NCBI RefSeq assembly: GCF_051014445.1
Contig: NW_027488365.1
Span: 9,936,001-10,000,000, forward strand
From: Colletes latitarsis
Lineage: Eukaryota > Arthropoda > Insecta > Hymenoptera > Colletidae
Length of the DNA stretch: 64,000 nucleotides
Direction of reading: 5' to 3'
Under the pieces are notes generated by a model that saw nothing but the letters and a program-made list of their open reading frames with translations, was not told the DNA's origin and made no database searches. Below are positions 13,985-26,778 of the stretch, piece by piece. Numbering within the stretch: the first letter of the stretch is position 1; the number at the start of each line of letters is the position of its first letter. Position numbers and translations under genes: made by a program.

Positions 13985-15745
13985 GTTAGGTCTAGGTTAG
14001 GTCTGGGATTTGCTCTCATCAGGCTCATACTTTCGCATATTTCTCATACTTCATGGCTAGATCCTGGGCTGTTTCTGGATTGTATCACGTAGTAATGTGG
14101 TACCACGCTGAAACAGTCAATTAAACCTCGTTTCGATCAATATTTTAGAGGATAACGCAAGTTAGGTCTGGCATAGGTCTGAGATTCGCCCTCATCAGGC
14201 TCATACTCTCGCGTTTTTCACATACTTGTTGAACTGATCCTGGGCTTTTTCTGGTTTGGATCACGTAGTAATGTGGTACCACACCGAAACAGTCAATTAA
14301 ACCTGGTTTCGATCAATATTTTAGAGAATAATTCATGTTAGGTCCAGGTTAGGTCTGGGATTTGCTCTCATCAGGCTCATACTTTCGCACACTTCACATA
14401 CTCGTTTGACAGATCCTGTGTTATTTTCTGGTTTGGATCGCATAGTAATGTGGTACCACACTGAAACAGTCGATTAAACCAGGTTTCGATCAATATTTTT
14501 GAGGATAACGCATGTTAGGTCTAGGTTAGGCCTGGGATTTTCACTCATCAGACTCATACTTTCGCATTCTTCACATACTTGTTGAACGGATCCTGGGTTG
14601 TTTCTGGTTTGGATCACGTAGTAATGTGGGACCACACTCAAACAGTCAACTAAACCTGGTTTCGATCAATATATTAGAGAATAATTCATGTTAGGTCTAG
14701 GTTAGGTCTGGGATTTGCTCTCATCAGGCTCATTCTTTCGCATATTTCTCATACTTGATGGCTAGATCCTGGGCTTTTTCTGGATTGCATCACGTAGTAA
14801 TGAAGTACAACACTGAAACAGTCAATTAAACCTGGTTTCCATCAATATCTTAGAGGACAACGCAAGTTAGGTCTGGGATAGGTCTGGGATTTGCCCACAT
14901 CAGGCTCATACTTTCGCGTTTTCACATACTCGTTGAACAGATCCTGGGTTATTTTCTGGTTTGGATCTCATAGTAATGTGGTACCACACTGAGACAGTCG
15001 GTTAAACCAGGTTTCGATCAGTATTTTTGAGGATAACGCATGTTAGGTCTAGGTTAGGCCTGGCATTTTCACTCATCAGACTCATACTTTCGCATTCTTC
15101 TCACACTTGCTGATCGGATCCTGGGTTTTTTCTGGTTTGAATCACGTAGTAATGTGGGACCACACAGAAACAATCAATTAAACCTGGTCTTGATAAATAT
15201 TTTAGAGGATAACGCATGTTAGGTCTGGGTTAGGTCTAGGATTTGCCCTCGTCAGGCTCATACTTTCGCATATTTCTCATACTTCATGGCTAGATCCTGG
15301 GCTATTTCTGGATTGTATCACGTAGTAATGTGGTACCACACAGAAGCAGTCAATTAAACCTGGTTTCGATCAATATTTTAGAGGATAACGCAAGTTAGGT
15401 CTGGGATAGGTCTGGGATTTTCCCTCATCAGGCTCATACTTTCGCGTTTTTCACATACTTGTTGAACAGATCCTGGGTTTTTTCTGGATTGGGTCACGTA
15501 GTAGTGTGGTACCACACTGAAACAGTCGATTAAACCTGGTTTCGATCAATATTTTTGAGGATAACGCATGTTAGGTCTAGGTTAGGCCGGGGATTTTCAC
15601 TCATCAGACTCATACTTTCGCATTCTTCACATACTTGTTGAACGGATCCTGGGTTTTTTCTGGTTTGGATCACGTAGTAATGTGGGACCACACTGAAACA
15701 GTCAATTAAACCTGGTTTCGAACAATATATTAGAGAATAATTCAT
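13985..15745 (+). repeat. 10-mer higher-order repeat, copy 1 (1,761 bp)
   Basis: This is a ten-monomer unit, phase arbitrary. In order it holds: B with a D-like end, C (GGCATAGG, CTCTCGCG), a B/E hybrid (TTAGAGAATAATTC left, GCACAC right), A, B, C (one T short, CGCGTTTTCAC), A (TCTCACACTTGCTGATC), D, C (GGATTGGGTC, AGTAGTG end) and A. It is repeated at 15,746 after exactly 1,761 bp, with very few differences seen (for example GGGATTTGCTC against GGGACTTGCTC). Confidence 0.9.
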
Positions 15746-17506
15746 GATAGGTCTAGGTTAGGTCTGGGACTTGCTCTCATCAGGCTCATACTTTCGCATA
15801 TTTCTCATACTTCATGGCTAGATCCTGGGCTGTTTCTGGATTGTATCACGTAGTAATGTGGTACCACGCTGAAACAGTCAATTAAACCTCGTTTCGATCA
15901 ATATTTTAGAGGATAACGCAAGTTAGGTCTGGCATAGGTCTGAGATTCGCCCTCATCAGGCTCATACTCTCGCGTTTTTCACATACTTGTTGAACTGATC
16001 CTGGGCTTTTTCTGGTTTGGATCACGTAGTAATGTGGTACCACACCGAAACAGTCAATTAAACCTGGTTTCGATCAATATTTTAGAGAATAATTCATGTT
16101 AGGTCCAGGTTAGGTCTGGGATTTGCTCTCATCAGGCTCATACTTTCGCACACTTCACATACTCGTTTGACAGATCCTGTGTTATTTTCTGGTTTGGATC
16201 GCATAGTAATGTGGTACCACACTGAAACAGTCGATTAAACCAGGTTTCGATCAATATTTTTGAGGATAACGCATGTTAGGTCTAGGTTAGGCCTGGGATT
16301 TTCACTCATCAGACTCATACTTTCGCATTCTTCACATACTTGTTGAACGGATCCTGGGTTGTTTCTGGTTTGGATCACGTAGTAATGTGGGACCACACTC
16401 AAACAGTCAACTAAACCTGGTTTCGATCAATATATTAGAGAATAATTCATGTTAGGTCTAGGTTAGGTCTGGGATTTGCTCTCATCAGGCTCATTCTTTC
16501 GCATATTTCTCATACTTGATGGCTAGATCCTGGGCTTTTTCTGGATTGCATCACGTAGTAATGAAGTACAACACTGAAACAGTCAATTAAACCTGGTTTC
16601 CATCAATATCTTAGAGGACAACGCAAGTTAGGTCTGGGATAGGTCTGGGATTTGCCCACATCAGGCTCATACTTTCGCGTTTTCACATACTCGTTGAACA
16701 GATCCTGGGTTATTTTCTGGTTTGGATCTCATAGTAATGTGGTACCACACTGAGACAGTCGGTTAAACCAGGTTTCGATCAGTATTTTTGAGGATAACGC
16801 ATGTTAGGTCTAGGTTAGGCCTGGCATTTTCACTCATCAGACTCATACTTTCGCATTCTTCTCACACTTGCTGATCGGATCCTGGGTTTTTTCTGGTTTG
16901 AATCACGTAGTAATGTGAGACCACACAGAAACAATCAATTAAACCTGGTCTTGATAAATATTTTAGAGGATAACGCATGTTAGGTCTGGGTTAGGTCTAG
17001 GGTTTGCCCTCGTCAGGCTCATACTTTCGCATATTTCTCATACTTCATGGCTAGATCCTGGGCTATTTCTGGATTGTATCACGTAGTAATGTGGTACCAC
17101 ACAGAAGCAGTCAATTAAACCTGGTTTCGATCAATATTTTAGAGGATAACGCAAGTTAGGTCTGGGATAGGTCTGGGATTTTCCCTCATCAGGCTCATAC
17201 TTTCGCGTTTTTCACATACTTGTTGAACAGATCCTGGGTTTTTTCTGGATTGGGTCACGTAGTAGTGTGGTACCACACTGAAACAGTCGATTAAACCTGG
17301 TTTCGATCAATATTTGTGAGGATAACGCATGTTAGGTCTAGGTTAGGCCGGGGATTTTCACTCATCAGACTCATACTTTCGCATTCTTCACATACTTGTT
17401 GAACGGATCCTGGGTTTTTTCTGGTTTGGATCACGTAGTAATGTGGGACCACACTGAAACAGTCAATTAAACCTGGTTTCGAACAATATATTAGAGAATA
17501 ATTCAT
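15746..17506 (+). repeat. 10-mer higher-order repeat, copy 2 (1,761 bp)
   Basis: Second full copy, with the same ten monomers in the same order as copy 1. Scattered differences include GGGACTTGCTC near 15,768, GTGAGACCACACAG in place of GTGGGACCACACAG near 16,915, and AGGGTTTGCCC near 17,000. Confidence 0.9.
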
Positions 17507-18540
17507 GTTAGGTCTAGGTTAGGTCTGGGACTTGCTCTCATCAGGCTCATACTTTCGCATATTTCTCATACTTCATGGCTAGATCCTGGGCTGTTTCTCG
17601 ATTGTATCACGTAGTAATGTGGTACCACGCTGAAACAGTCAATTAAACCTCGTTTCGATCAGTATTTTAGAGGATAACGCAAGTTAGGTCTGGCATAGGT
17701 CAGGGATTCGCCCTCATCAGGCTCATACTCTCGCGTTTTTCACATACTTGTTGAACTGATCCTGGGCTTTTTCTGGTTTGGATCACGTAGTAATGTGGTA
17801 CCACACCGAAACAGTCAATTAAACCTGGTTTCGATCAATATTTTAGAGAATAATTCATGTTAGGTCTAGGTTAGGTCTGGGATTTGCTCTCACCAGGCTC
17901 ATACTTTCGCACACTTCACATACTCGTTTGACAGATCCTGTGTTATTTTCTGGTTTGGATCGCATAGTAATTTGGTACCACACTGAAACAGTCGATTAAA
18001 CCAGGTTTCGATCAATATTTTTGAGGATAACGCATGTGTGGTCTAGGTTAGGCCTGGGATTTTCACTCATCAGACTCGTACTTTCGCATTCTTCACATAC
18101 TCGTTGAACGGATCCTGGGTTGTTTCTGGTTTGGATCACGTAGTAATGTGGGACCACACTGAAACAGTCAACTAAACCTGGTTTCGATCAATATATTACA
18201 GAATAATTCATGTTAGGTCTAGGTTAGGTCTGGGATTTGCTCTCATCAGGCTCATTCTTTCGCATATTTCTCATACTTGATTGCTAGATCCTGGGCTTTT
18301 TCTGGATTGCATCACGTAGTAATGAAGTACAACACTGAAACAGTCAATTAAACCTGGTTTCCATCAATATCTTAGAGGACAACGCAAGTTAGGTCTGGGA
18401 TAGGTCTGAGATTTGCCCACATCAGGCTCATACTTTCGCGTCTTTCACATACTCGTTGAACAGATCCTGGGTTATTTTCTGGTTTGGATCGCATAGTAAT
18501 GTGGTACCACACTGAAACAGTCGATTAAACCAGGTTTCGA
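17507..18540 (+). repeat. 10-mer higher-order repeat, truncated copy 3
   Basis: About six monomers continue the 1,761-bp period, then the match stops near 18,540. There a C-like left part (GATAAAGCAAG) replaces the expected A unit. This copy carries more private changes than copies 1 and 2, such as TTTCTCGATTG, AATTTGGTACC, GCATGTGTGGTC and CTTGATTGCTAG. Confidence 0.8.
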
Positions 18541-21500
18541 TCAATATTTTTGAGGATAAAGCAAGTTAGGTCTGGGATAGGTCTGGGATTTTCCCTCATC
18601 AGGCTCATACTTTCGCGTTTCTCACATACTTGTTGAACGGATCCTGGGTTTTTTCTGGTTTGGATCACGTAGTAATGTGGGACCACACGGAAACAGTCAA
18701 TTAAACCTGGTTTCGATCAATATATTAGAGAATAATTCATGTTAGGTCTAGGTTAGGTCTGGGATTTGCTCTCATTAGGCTCATTCTTTCGCATATTTCT
18801 CATACTTGATGGCTAGATCCTGGGCTTTTTCTGGATTGCATAACGTAGTAATGAAGTACAACACTGAAACAGTCAATTAAACCTGGATTCCATCAATATC
18901 TTAGAGGACAACGCAAGTTAGGTCTGGGATAGGTCTGGGATTTGCCCACATCAGGCTCATACTTCCGCGTTTTTCACATACTCGTTGAACAGATCCTGGG
19001 TTATTTTCTGGTTTGGATCGCATAGTAATGTGGTACCACACTGAAACAGTCGATTAAACCAGGTTTCGATCAATATTTTTGAGGATAACGCATGTTAGGT
19101 CTAGGTTAGGCCTGGGATTTTCACTCATCAGACTCATACTTTCGCATTCTTCTCATACTTGTTGAACGGATCCTGGGTTTTTGCTGGTTTGGATCACGTA
19201 GTAATGTGGGACCACACAGAAACAATCAATTAAACCTGGTCTTGATAAATATTTTAGAGGATAACGCATGTTAGGTCTGGGTTAGGTCTAGGATTTGCCC
19301 TCGTCAGGCTCATACTTTCGCATATTTCTCATACTTCATGGCTAGATCCTGGGCTATTTCTGGATTGTATCACGTAGTAATGTGGTACCACACAGAAACA
19401 GTCAATTAAACCTGGTTTCGATCAATATTTTAGAGGATAACGCAAGTTAGGTCTGGGATAGGTCTGGGATTTTCCCTCATCAGGCTCATACTTTCGCGTT
19501 TTTCACATACTTGTTGAACAGATCCTGGGTTTTTTTCTGGATTGGGTCACGTAGTAGTCTGGTACCACACTGAAACAGTCGATTAAACCTGGTTTCGATC
19601 AATATTTTTGAGCATAACGCATGTTAGGTCTAGGTTAGGCCTGGGATTTTCACTCATCAGACTCTTACTTTCGCATTCTTCACATACTTCTTGAACGGAT
19701 CCTGGGTTTTTTCTGGTTTGGATCACGTAGTAATGTGGTACCACACTGAAACAGTCAATTAAACCTGGTTTTGATCAATATTTTAGAGAATAATTCATGT
19801 TAGGTCTAGGTTAGGTCTGGGATTTGCTCTCATCAGGCTCTTTCTTTCGCATATTTCTCATACTTGATGGCTAGATCCTGGGCTTTTTCTGGATTGTATC
19901 ACGTAGTAATGTGGTACCACACAGAAACAGCCAATTAAACCTGGTTTCCATCAATATTTTAGAGGATAACGCAAGTTAGGTCTGGGATAGGTCTGGGATT
20001 TTCCCTCATCAGGCTCATACTTTCGCGTTTTTCACATACTTGTTGAACAGATCCTGGGTTTTTTTCTGGATTGGGTCACGTAGTAGTGTGGTACCACAAT
20101 GAAACTGTCGATTAAACCTGGTTTCGATCAATATTTTTGAGGATAACGCATGTTAGGTCTAGGTTAGGCCTGGGATTTTCACTCATCAGACTCATACTTT
20201 CGCATTCTTCACATACTTGTTGAACGGACCTGGGTTTTTTCTGGTTTGGATCACGTAGTAATGTGGGACCACACTGAAACAGTCAATTAAACCTGGTTTC
20301 GATCAATATATTAGAGAATAATTCATGTTAGGTCTAGGTTAGGTCTGGGATTTGCTCTCATCACGCTCACTCTTTCGCATATTTCTCATACTTGATGGCT
20401 AGATCCTGGGCTTTTTCTGGATTGCATCACGTGGTAATGAAGTACAACACTGAAACAGTCAATTAAACCTGGTTTCCATCAATATCTTAGAGGACAACGC
20501 AAGTTAGGTCTGGGATAGGTCTGGGATTTGCCCACATCAGGCTCATACTTTCGCGTTTTTCACATACTTGTTGAACAGATCCTGGGTTTTTTCTGGTTTG
20601 GATCACGTAGTAGTGTGGTACCACACTGAAACAGTCCATTAAACCTGGTTTGGATCAACATTTTAGAGGATAACGCATGTTAGGTCTGGGTTAGGTCTAG
20701 GATTTGCCCTCGTCAGGCTCATACTTTCGCATATTTCTCATACTTCATGGCTAGATCCTGGGCTATTTCTGGATTGTATCACGTAGTAATGTGGTACCAC
20801 ACAGAAACAGTCAATTAAACCTGGTTTCGATCAATATTTTAGAGGATAACGCAAGTTAGGTCTGGGATAGGTCTGGGATTTTCCCTCATCAGGCTCATAC
20901 TTTCGCGTTTTTCACATACTTGTTGAACAGATCCTGGGTTTTTTTCTGGATTGGGTCACGTAGTAGTGTGGTACCACACTGAAACAGTCGATTAAACCTG
21001 GTTTCGATCAATATTTTTGAGGATAACGCATGTTAGGTCTAGGTTAGGCCTGGGATTTTCACTCATCAGACTCTTACTTTCGCATTCTTCACATACTTCT
21101 TGAACGGATCCTGGGTTTTTTCTGGTTTGGATCACGTAGTAATGTGGGACCACACGGAAACAGTCAATTAAACCTGGTTTCGATCAATATATTAGAGAAT
21201 GATTCATGATAGGTCTAGGATAGGTCTGGGATTTGCTCTCATCAGGCTCACTCTTTCGCATATTTCTCATACTTGATGGCTAGATCCTGGGCTTTTTCTG
21301 GATTGCATCACGTGGTAATGAAGTACAACACTGAAACAGTCAATTAAACCTGGTTTCCATCAATATCTTAGAGGACAACGCAAGTTAGGTCTGGGATAGG
21401 TCTGGGATTTGCCCACATCAGGCTCATACTTTCGCATTCTTCTCATACTTGTTGAACGGATCCTGGGTTTTTGCTGGTTTGGATCACGTAGTAATGTGGG

Positions 21501-23616
21501 ACCACACAGAAACAATCCATTAAACCTGGTCTTGATAAATATTTTAGAGGATAACGCATGTTAGGTCTGGGTTAGGTCTAGGATTTGCCCTCGTCAGGCT
21601 CATACTTTCGCATATTTCTCATACTTCATGGCTAGATCCTGGGCTATTTCTGGATTGTATCACGTAGTAATGTGGTACCACACAGAAACAGTCAATTAAA
21701 CCTGGTTTCGATCAATATTTTAGAGGATAACGCAAGTTAGGTCTGGGATAGGTCTGGGATTTTCCCTCATCAGGCTCATACTTTCGCGTTTTTCACATAC
21801 TTGTTGAACAGATCCTGGGTTTTTTTCTGGATTGGGTCACGTAGTAGTCTGGTACCACACTGAAACAGTCGATTAAACCTGGTTTCGATCAATATTTTTG
21901 AGCATAACGCATGTTAGGTCTAGGTTAGGCCTGGGATTTTCACTCATCAGACTCTTACTTTCGCATTCTTCACATACTTGTTGAACGGATCCTGGGTTTT
22001 TTCTGGTTTGGATCACGTAGTAATGTGGGACCACACGGAAACAGTCAATTAAACCTGGTTTCGATCAATATATTAGAGAATAATTCATGTTAGGTCTAGG
22101 TTAGGTCTGGGATTTGCTCTCATCAGGCTCATTCTTTCGCATATTTCTCATACTTGATGGCTAGATCCTGGGCGTTTTCTGGATTGCATCACGTAGTAAT
22201 GAAGTACAACACTGAAACAGTCAATTAAACCTGGCTTCCATCAATATCTTAGAGGACAACGCAAGTTAGGTCTGGGATAGGTCTGGGATTTGCCCACATC
22301 AGGCTCATACTTTCGCGTTTTTCACATACTTGTTGAAGAGATCCTGGGTTTTTTCTGGTTTGGATCAGGTAGTAGTGTGGTACCACACTGAAACGGTCCA
22401 TTAAACCTGGTTTGGATCAACATTTTAGAGGATAACGCATGTTAGGTCTAGGTTAGGTCTGGGATTTTCACTCATCAGACTCATACTTTCGCATTCTTCA
22501 CATACTTGTTGAACGGATCCTGTGTTTTTTCTGGTTTGGATCACGTAGTAATGTGGTACCACACTGAAACAGTCAATTAAACCTGGTTTTGATCAATATC
22601 ATAGAGAATAATTCATGTTAGGTCTAGGTTAGGTCTGGGATTTGCCCTCATCAGGCTCATACTTTCGCATATTTCTCATACTTCATAGCTGGATCCTGGG
22701 CTATTTCTGGATTGGATCATGTAGTAATGTGGTACCACACTGAAACAGTCAATTAAACCTGGTTTGGATCAATATTTTTAGAGGATAACGCATGTTGGGT
22801 CTAGGTTAGCCCTGGGATTTTCACTCATCAGACTCATACTTTCGCATTCTTCACATACTTGTTGAACGGATCCTGGGTTTTTTCTGGTTTGGTTCACGTA
22901 GTAATGTGGTGCCACACTGAAAGATTCAATTATACCTGATCTTGATAAATATTTCTGAGTATAACGCATGTTAGGTCTGGGTTAGGTCTAGGATTTGCCC
23001 TCATCAGGCTCATACTTTCGCATATTTCTCATACTTCATGGCTAGATCCTGGGCTGTTTCTGGATTGTATCACGTAGTAATGTGGTACCACGCTGAAACA
23101 GTCAATTAAACCTGGTTTCGATCAATATTTTAGAGGATAACGCAAGTTAGGTCTGGCATAGGTCTGGGATGCGCCCTCATCAGACTCATACTTTCGCGTT
23201 TTTCACATACTTGTTGAACTGATCCTGGGCTTTTTCTGGTTTGGATCACGTAGTAATGTGGTACCACACTGAGACAGTCAATTAAACCTGGTCTTGATAA
23301 ATATTTTAGAGGATAACGCATGTTAGGTCTAGGTTAGGTCTGGGATTTTCACTCATCAGACTCATACTTTCGCATTCTTCACATACTTGTTGAACGGATC
23401 CTGGGTTTTCTCTGGTTTGGATCACGTAGTAATGTGGGACCACACTGAAACAATCAATTAAACCTGGTCTTGATAAATATTTTAGAGGATAACGCATGTT
23501 AGGTCTGGGATAGGTCTGGGATTTGCCCTCATCAGACTCATACTTTCGCACACTTCACATACTCGTCGAACAGATCCTGGGTTATTTTCTGGTTTGGATC
23601 ACGTAGTAATGTGGGA
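18541..23616 (+). repeat. Mosaic zone with a 5-monomer repeat
   Basis: About 29 monomers are arranged as A, B or D, C trimers interrupted by hybrid units. Between about 20,700 and 22,400 the order D, C, A, B, C (or a C/A hybrid) repeats at about 880 bp, five monomers. GTTTTTTTCTGGATTGGG lies near 20,940 and 21,823. The hybrid at about 21,430 has a C left part and an A right part (GCATTCTTCTC). From about 22,310 the units match m20-m24 of the 30-mer described below. Nothing but satellite was seen. Confidence 0.75.
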
Positions 23617-24674
23617 CCACACTGAAACAGTCAATTAAACCTGGTTTTGATCAATATTTTAGAGAATAATTCATGTTAGGTCTAGGTTAGGTCAGGGATT
23701 TGCTCTCATCAGGCTCTTTCTTTCGCATATTTCTCATACTTGATGGCTAGATCCTGGGCTTTTTCTGGATTGCATAACGTAGTAATGAAGTACAACACTG
23801 AAACAGTCAATTAAACCTGGATTCCATCAATATCTTAGAGGACAACGCAAGTTAGGTCTGGGATAGGTCTGGGATTTGCCCACATCAGGCTCATACTTTC
23901 GCGATTTTCACATACTCGTTGAACAGATCCTGGGTTATTTTCTGGTTTGGATCGCATAGTAATGTGGTACCACACTGAAACAGTCGATTAAACCAGGTTT
24001 CGATCAATATTTTTGAGGATAACGCATGTTAGGTCTAGGTTAGGCCTGGGATTTTCACTCATCAGACTCATACTTTCGCATTCTTCTCATACTTGTTGAA
24101 CGGATCCTGGGTTTTTGCTGGTTTGGATCACGTAGTAATGTGGGACCACACAGAAACAATCAATTAAACCTGGTCTTGATAAATATTTTAGAGGATAACG
24201 CATGTTAGGTCTGGGTTAGGTCTAGGATTTGCCCTCGTCAGGCTCATACTTTCGCATATTTCTCATACTTCATGGCTAGATCCTGGGCTATTGCTGGATT
24301 GTATCACGTAGTAATGTGGTACCACACAGAAACAGTCAATTAAACCTGGTTTCCATCAATATTTTAGAGGATAACGCAAGTTAGGTCTGGGATAGGTCTG
24401 GGTTTTTCCCTCATCAGGCTCATACTTTCGCGTTTTTCACATACTTGTTGAACAGATCCTGGGTTTTTTTCTGGATTGGGTCACGTAGTAGTGTGGTACC
24501 ACACCGAAACAGTCGATTAAACCTGGTTTCGATCAATATTTTTGAGGATAACGCATGTTAGGTCTAGGTTAGGCCTGGGATTTTCACTCATCAGACCCTT
24601 ACTTTCGCATTCTTCACATACTTGTTGAACGGATCCTGGGTTTTTTCTGGTTTGGATCACGTAGTAATGTGGGA
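23617..24674 (+). repeat. 6-mer higher-order repeat, copy 1 (1,058 bp)
   Basis: This is a hexamer with the order B, C, A (GTTTTTGCTGG), D, C (seven-T tract, GGATTGGGTC), A (GTGGGACCACACGG end). It is two successive three-monomer blocks of the type B-C-A and D-C-A, so the 6-mer is a dimer of trimers. Confidence 0.85.
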
Positions 24675-25731
24675 CCACACGGAAACAGTCAATTAAACCT
24701 GGTTTCGATCAATATATTAGAGATTAATTCATGTTAGGTCTAGGTTAGGTCTGGGATTTGCTCTCATCAGGCTCATTCTTTCGCATATTTCTCATACTTG
24801 ATGGCTAGATCTTGGGCTTTTTCTGGATTGCATAACGTAGTAATGAAGTACAACACTGAACAGTCAATTAAACCTGGATTCCATCAATATCTTAGAGGAC
24901 AACGCAAGTTAGGTCTGGGATAGGTCTGGGATTTGCCCACATCAGGCTCATACTTTCGCGTTTTTCACATACTCGTTGAACAGATCCTGGGTTATTTTCT
25001 GGTTTGGATCGCATAGCAATGTGGTACCACACTGAAACAGTCGATTAAACCAGGTTTCGATCAATATTTTTGAGGATAACGCATGTTAGGTCTAGGTTAG
25101 GCCTGGGATTTTCACTCATCAGACTCATACTTTCGTATTCTTCTCATACTTGTTGAACGGATCCTGGGTTTTTGCTGGTTTGGATCACGTAGTAATGTGG
25201 GACCACACAGAAACAATCAATTAAACCTGGTCTTGATAAATATTTTAGAGGATAACGCATGTTAGGTCTGGGTTAGGTCTAGGATTTGCCCTCGTCAGGC
25301 TCATACTTTCGCATATTTCTCATACTTCATGGCTAGATCCTGGGCTATTTCTGGATTGTATCACGTAGTAATGTGGTACCACACAGAAACAGTCAATTAA
25401 ACCTGGTCTCGATCAATATTTTAGAGGATAACGCAAGTTAGGTCTGGGATAGGTCTGGGATTTTCCCTTATCAGGCTCATACTTTCGCGTTTTTCACATA
25501 CTTGTTGAACAGATCCTTGGTTTTTTTCTGGATTGGGTCACGTAGTAGTGTGGCACCACACTGAAACAGTCGATTAAACCTGGTTTCGATCAATATTTTT
25601 GAGGATAACGCATGTTAGGTCTAGGTTAGGCCTGGGATTTTCACTCATCAGACTCATACTTTCGTATTCTTCTCATACTTGTTGAACGGATCCTGGGTTT
25701 TTTCTGGTTTGGATCACGTAGTAATGTGGGA
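24675..25731 (+). repeat. 6-mer higher-order repeat, copy 2 (1,057 bp)
   Basis: This has the same six monomers in the same order as copy 1. Private changes include a one-base loss in CTGAACAGTC near 24,858 and CGTATTCTTCTC at both A units, which implies that one A unit was copied onto the other within this repeat. Confidence 0.85.
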
Positions 25732-26778
25732 CCACACGGAAACAGTCAATTAAACCTGGTTTCGATCAATATATTAGAGAATAATTCATGTTAGGTCTAG
25801 GTTAGGACTGGGATTTGCTCCCATCAGGCTCATTCTTCCGCATATTTCTCATACTTGATGGCTAGATCCTGGGCTTTTTCTGGATTGCATCACGTAGAAA
25901 TGTGGTACCACACAGAAACAGTCAATTAAACCTGGTTTCGATCAATATTTTAGAGGATAACGCAAGTTAGGTCTGGGATAGGTCTGGGATTTTCCCTCAT
26001 CAGGCTCATACTTTCGCGTTTTACACATACTCGTTGAACAGATCCTGGGTTATTTTCTGGTTTGGATCGCATAGTAATGTGGTACCACACTGAAACAGTC
26101 GATTAAACCAGGTTTCGATCAATATTTTTGAGGATAACGCATGTTAGGTCTAGGTTAGGCCTGGGATTTTCACTCATCAGACTCATACTTTCGCATTCTT
26201 CTCATACTTGTTGAACGGATCCTGGGTTTTTGCTGGTTTGGATCACGTAGTAATGTGGGACCACACAGAAACAATCAATTAAACCTGGTCTTGATGAATA
26301 TTTTAGAGGATAACGCATGTTAGGTCTGGGTTAGGTCTAGGATTTGCCCTCGTCAGGCTCATACTTTCGCATATTTGTCATACTTCATGGCTAGATCCTG
26401 GGCTATTTCTGGATTGTATCACGTAGAAATGTGGTACCACACAGAAACAGTCAATTAAACCTGGTTTCGATCAATATTTTAGAGGATAACGCAAGTTAGG
26501 TCTGGGATTTTCCCTCATCAGGCTCATACTTTCGCGTTTTTCACATACTTGTTGAACAGATCCTGGGTTTTTTTCTGGATTGGGTCACGTAGTACTCTGG
26601 TACCACACTGAAACAGTCGATTAAACCTGGTTTCGATCAATATTTTTGAGGATAACGCATGTTAGGTCTAGGTTAGGCCTGGGATTTTCACTCATCAGAC
26701 TCTTACTTTCGCATTCTTCACATACTTGTTGAACGGATCCTGGGTTTTTTCTGGTTTGGATCTCGTAGTAATGTGGGA
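25732..26778 (+). repeat. 6-mer higher-order repeat, copy 3 (1,047 bp)
   Basis: This has the same unit order but is 11 bp short. The D-following C monomer at 26,495 has only one 11-bp word. The first B unit ends CGTAGAAATGTGGTACC in place of the usual GAAGTACAAC end, and the C unit that follows joins a C left half of the D-following type to a TTATTTTCTGG right half. Confidence 0.8.
26495..26505 (+). repeat. 11-bp word contracted to one copy
   Basis: The sequence runs from AACGCAA through a single GTTAGGTCTGG straight to GATTTTCCCTC. The usual second word (GATAGGTCTGG) is missing, a loss of exactly 11 bp. It accounts for the short period of the surrounding hexamer copy. Confidence 0.9.
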
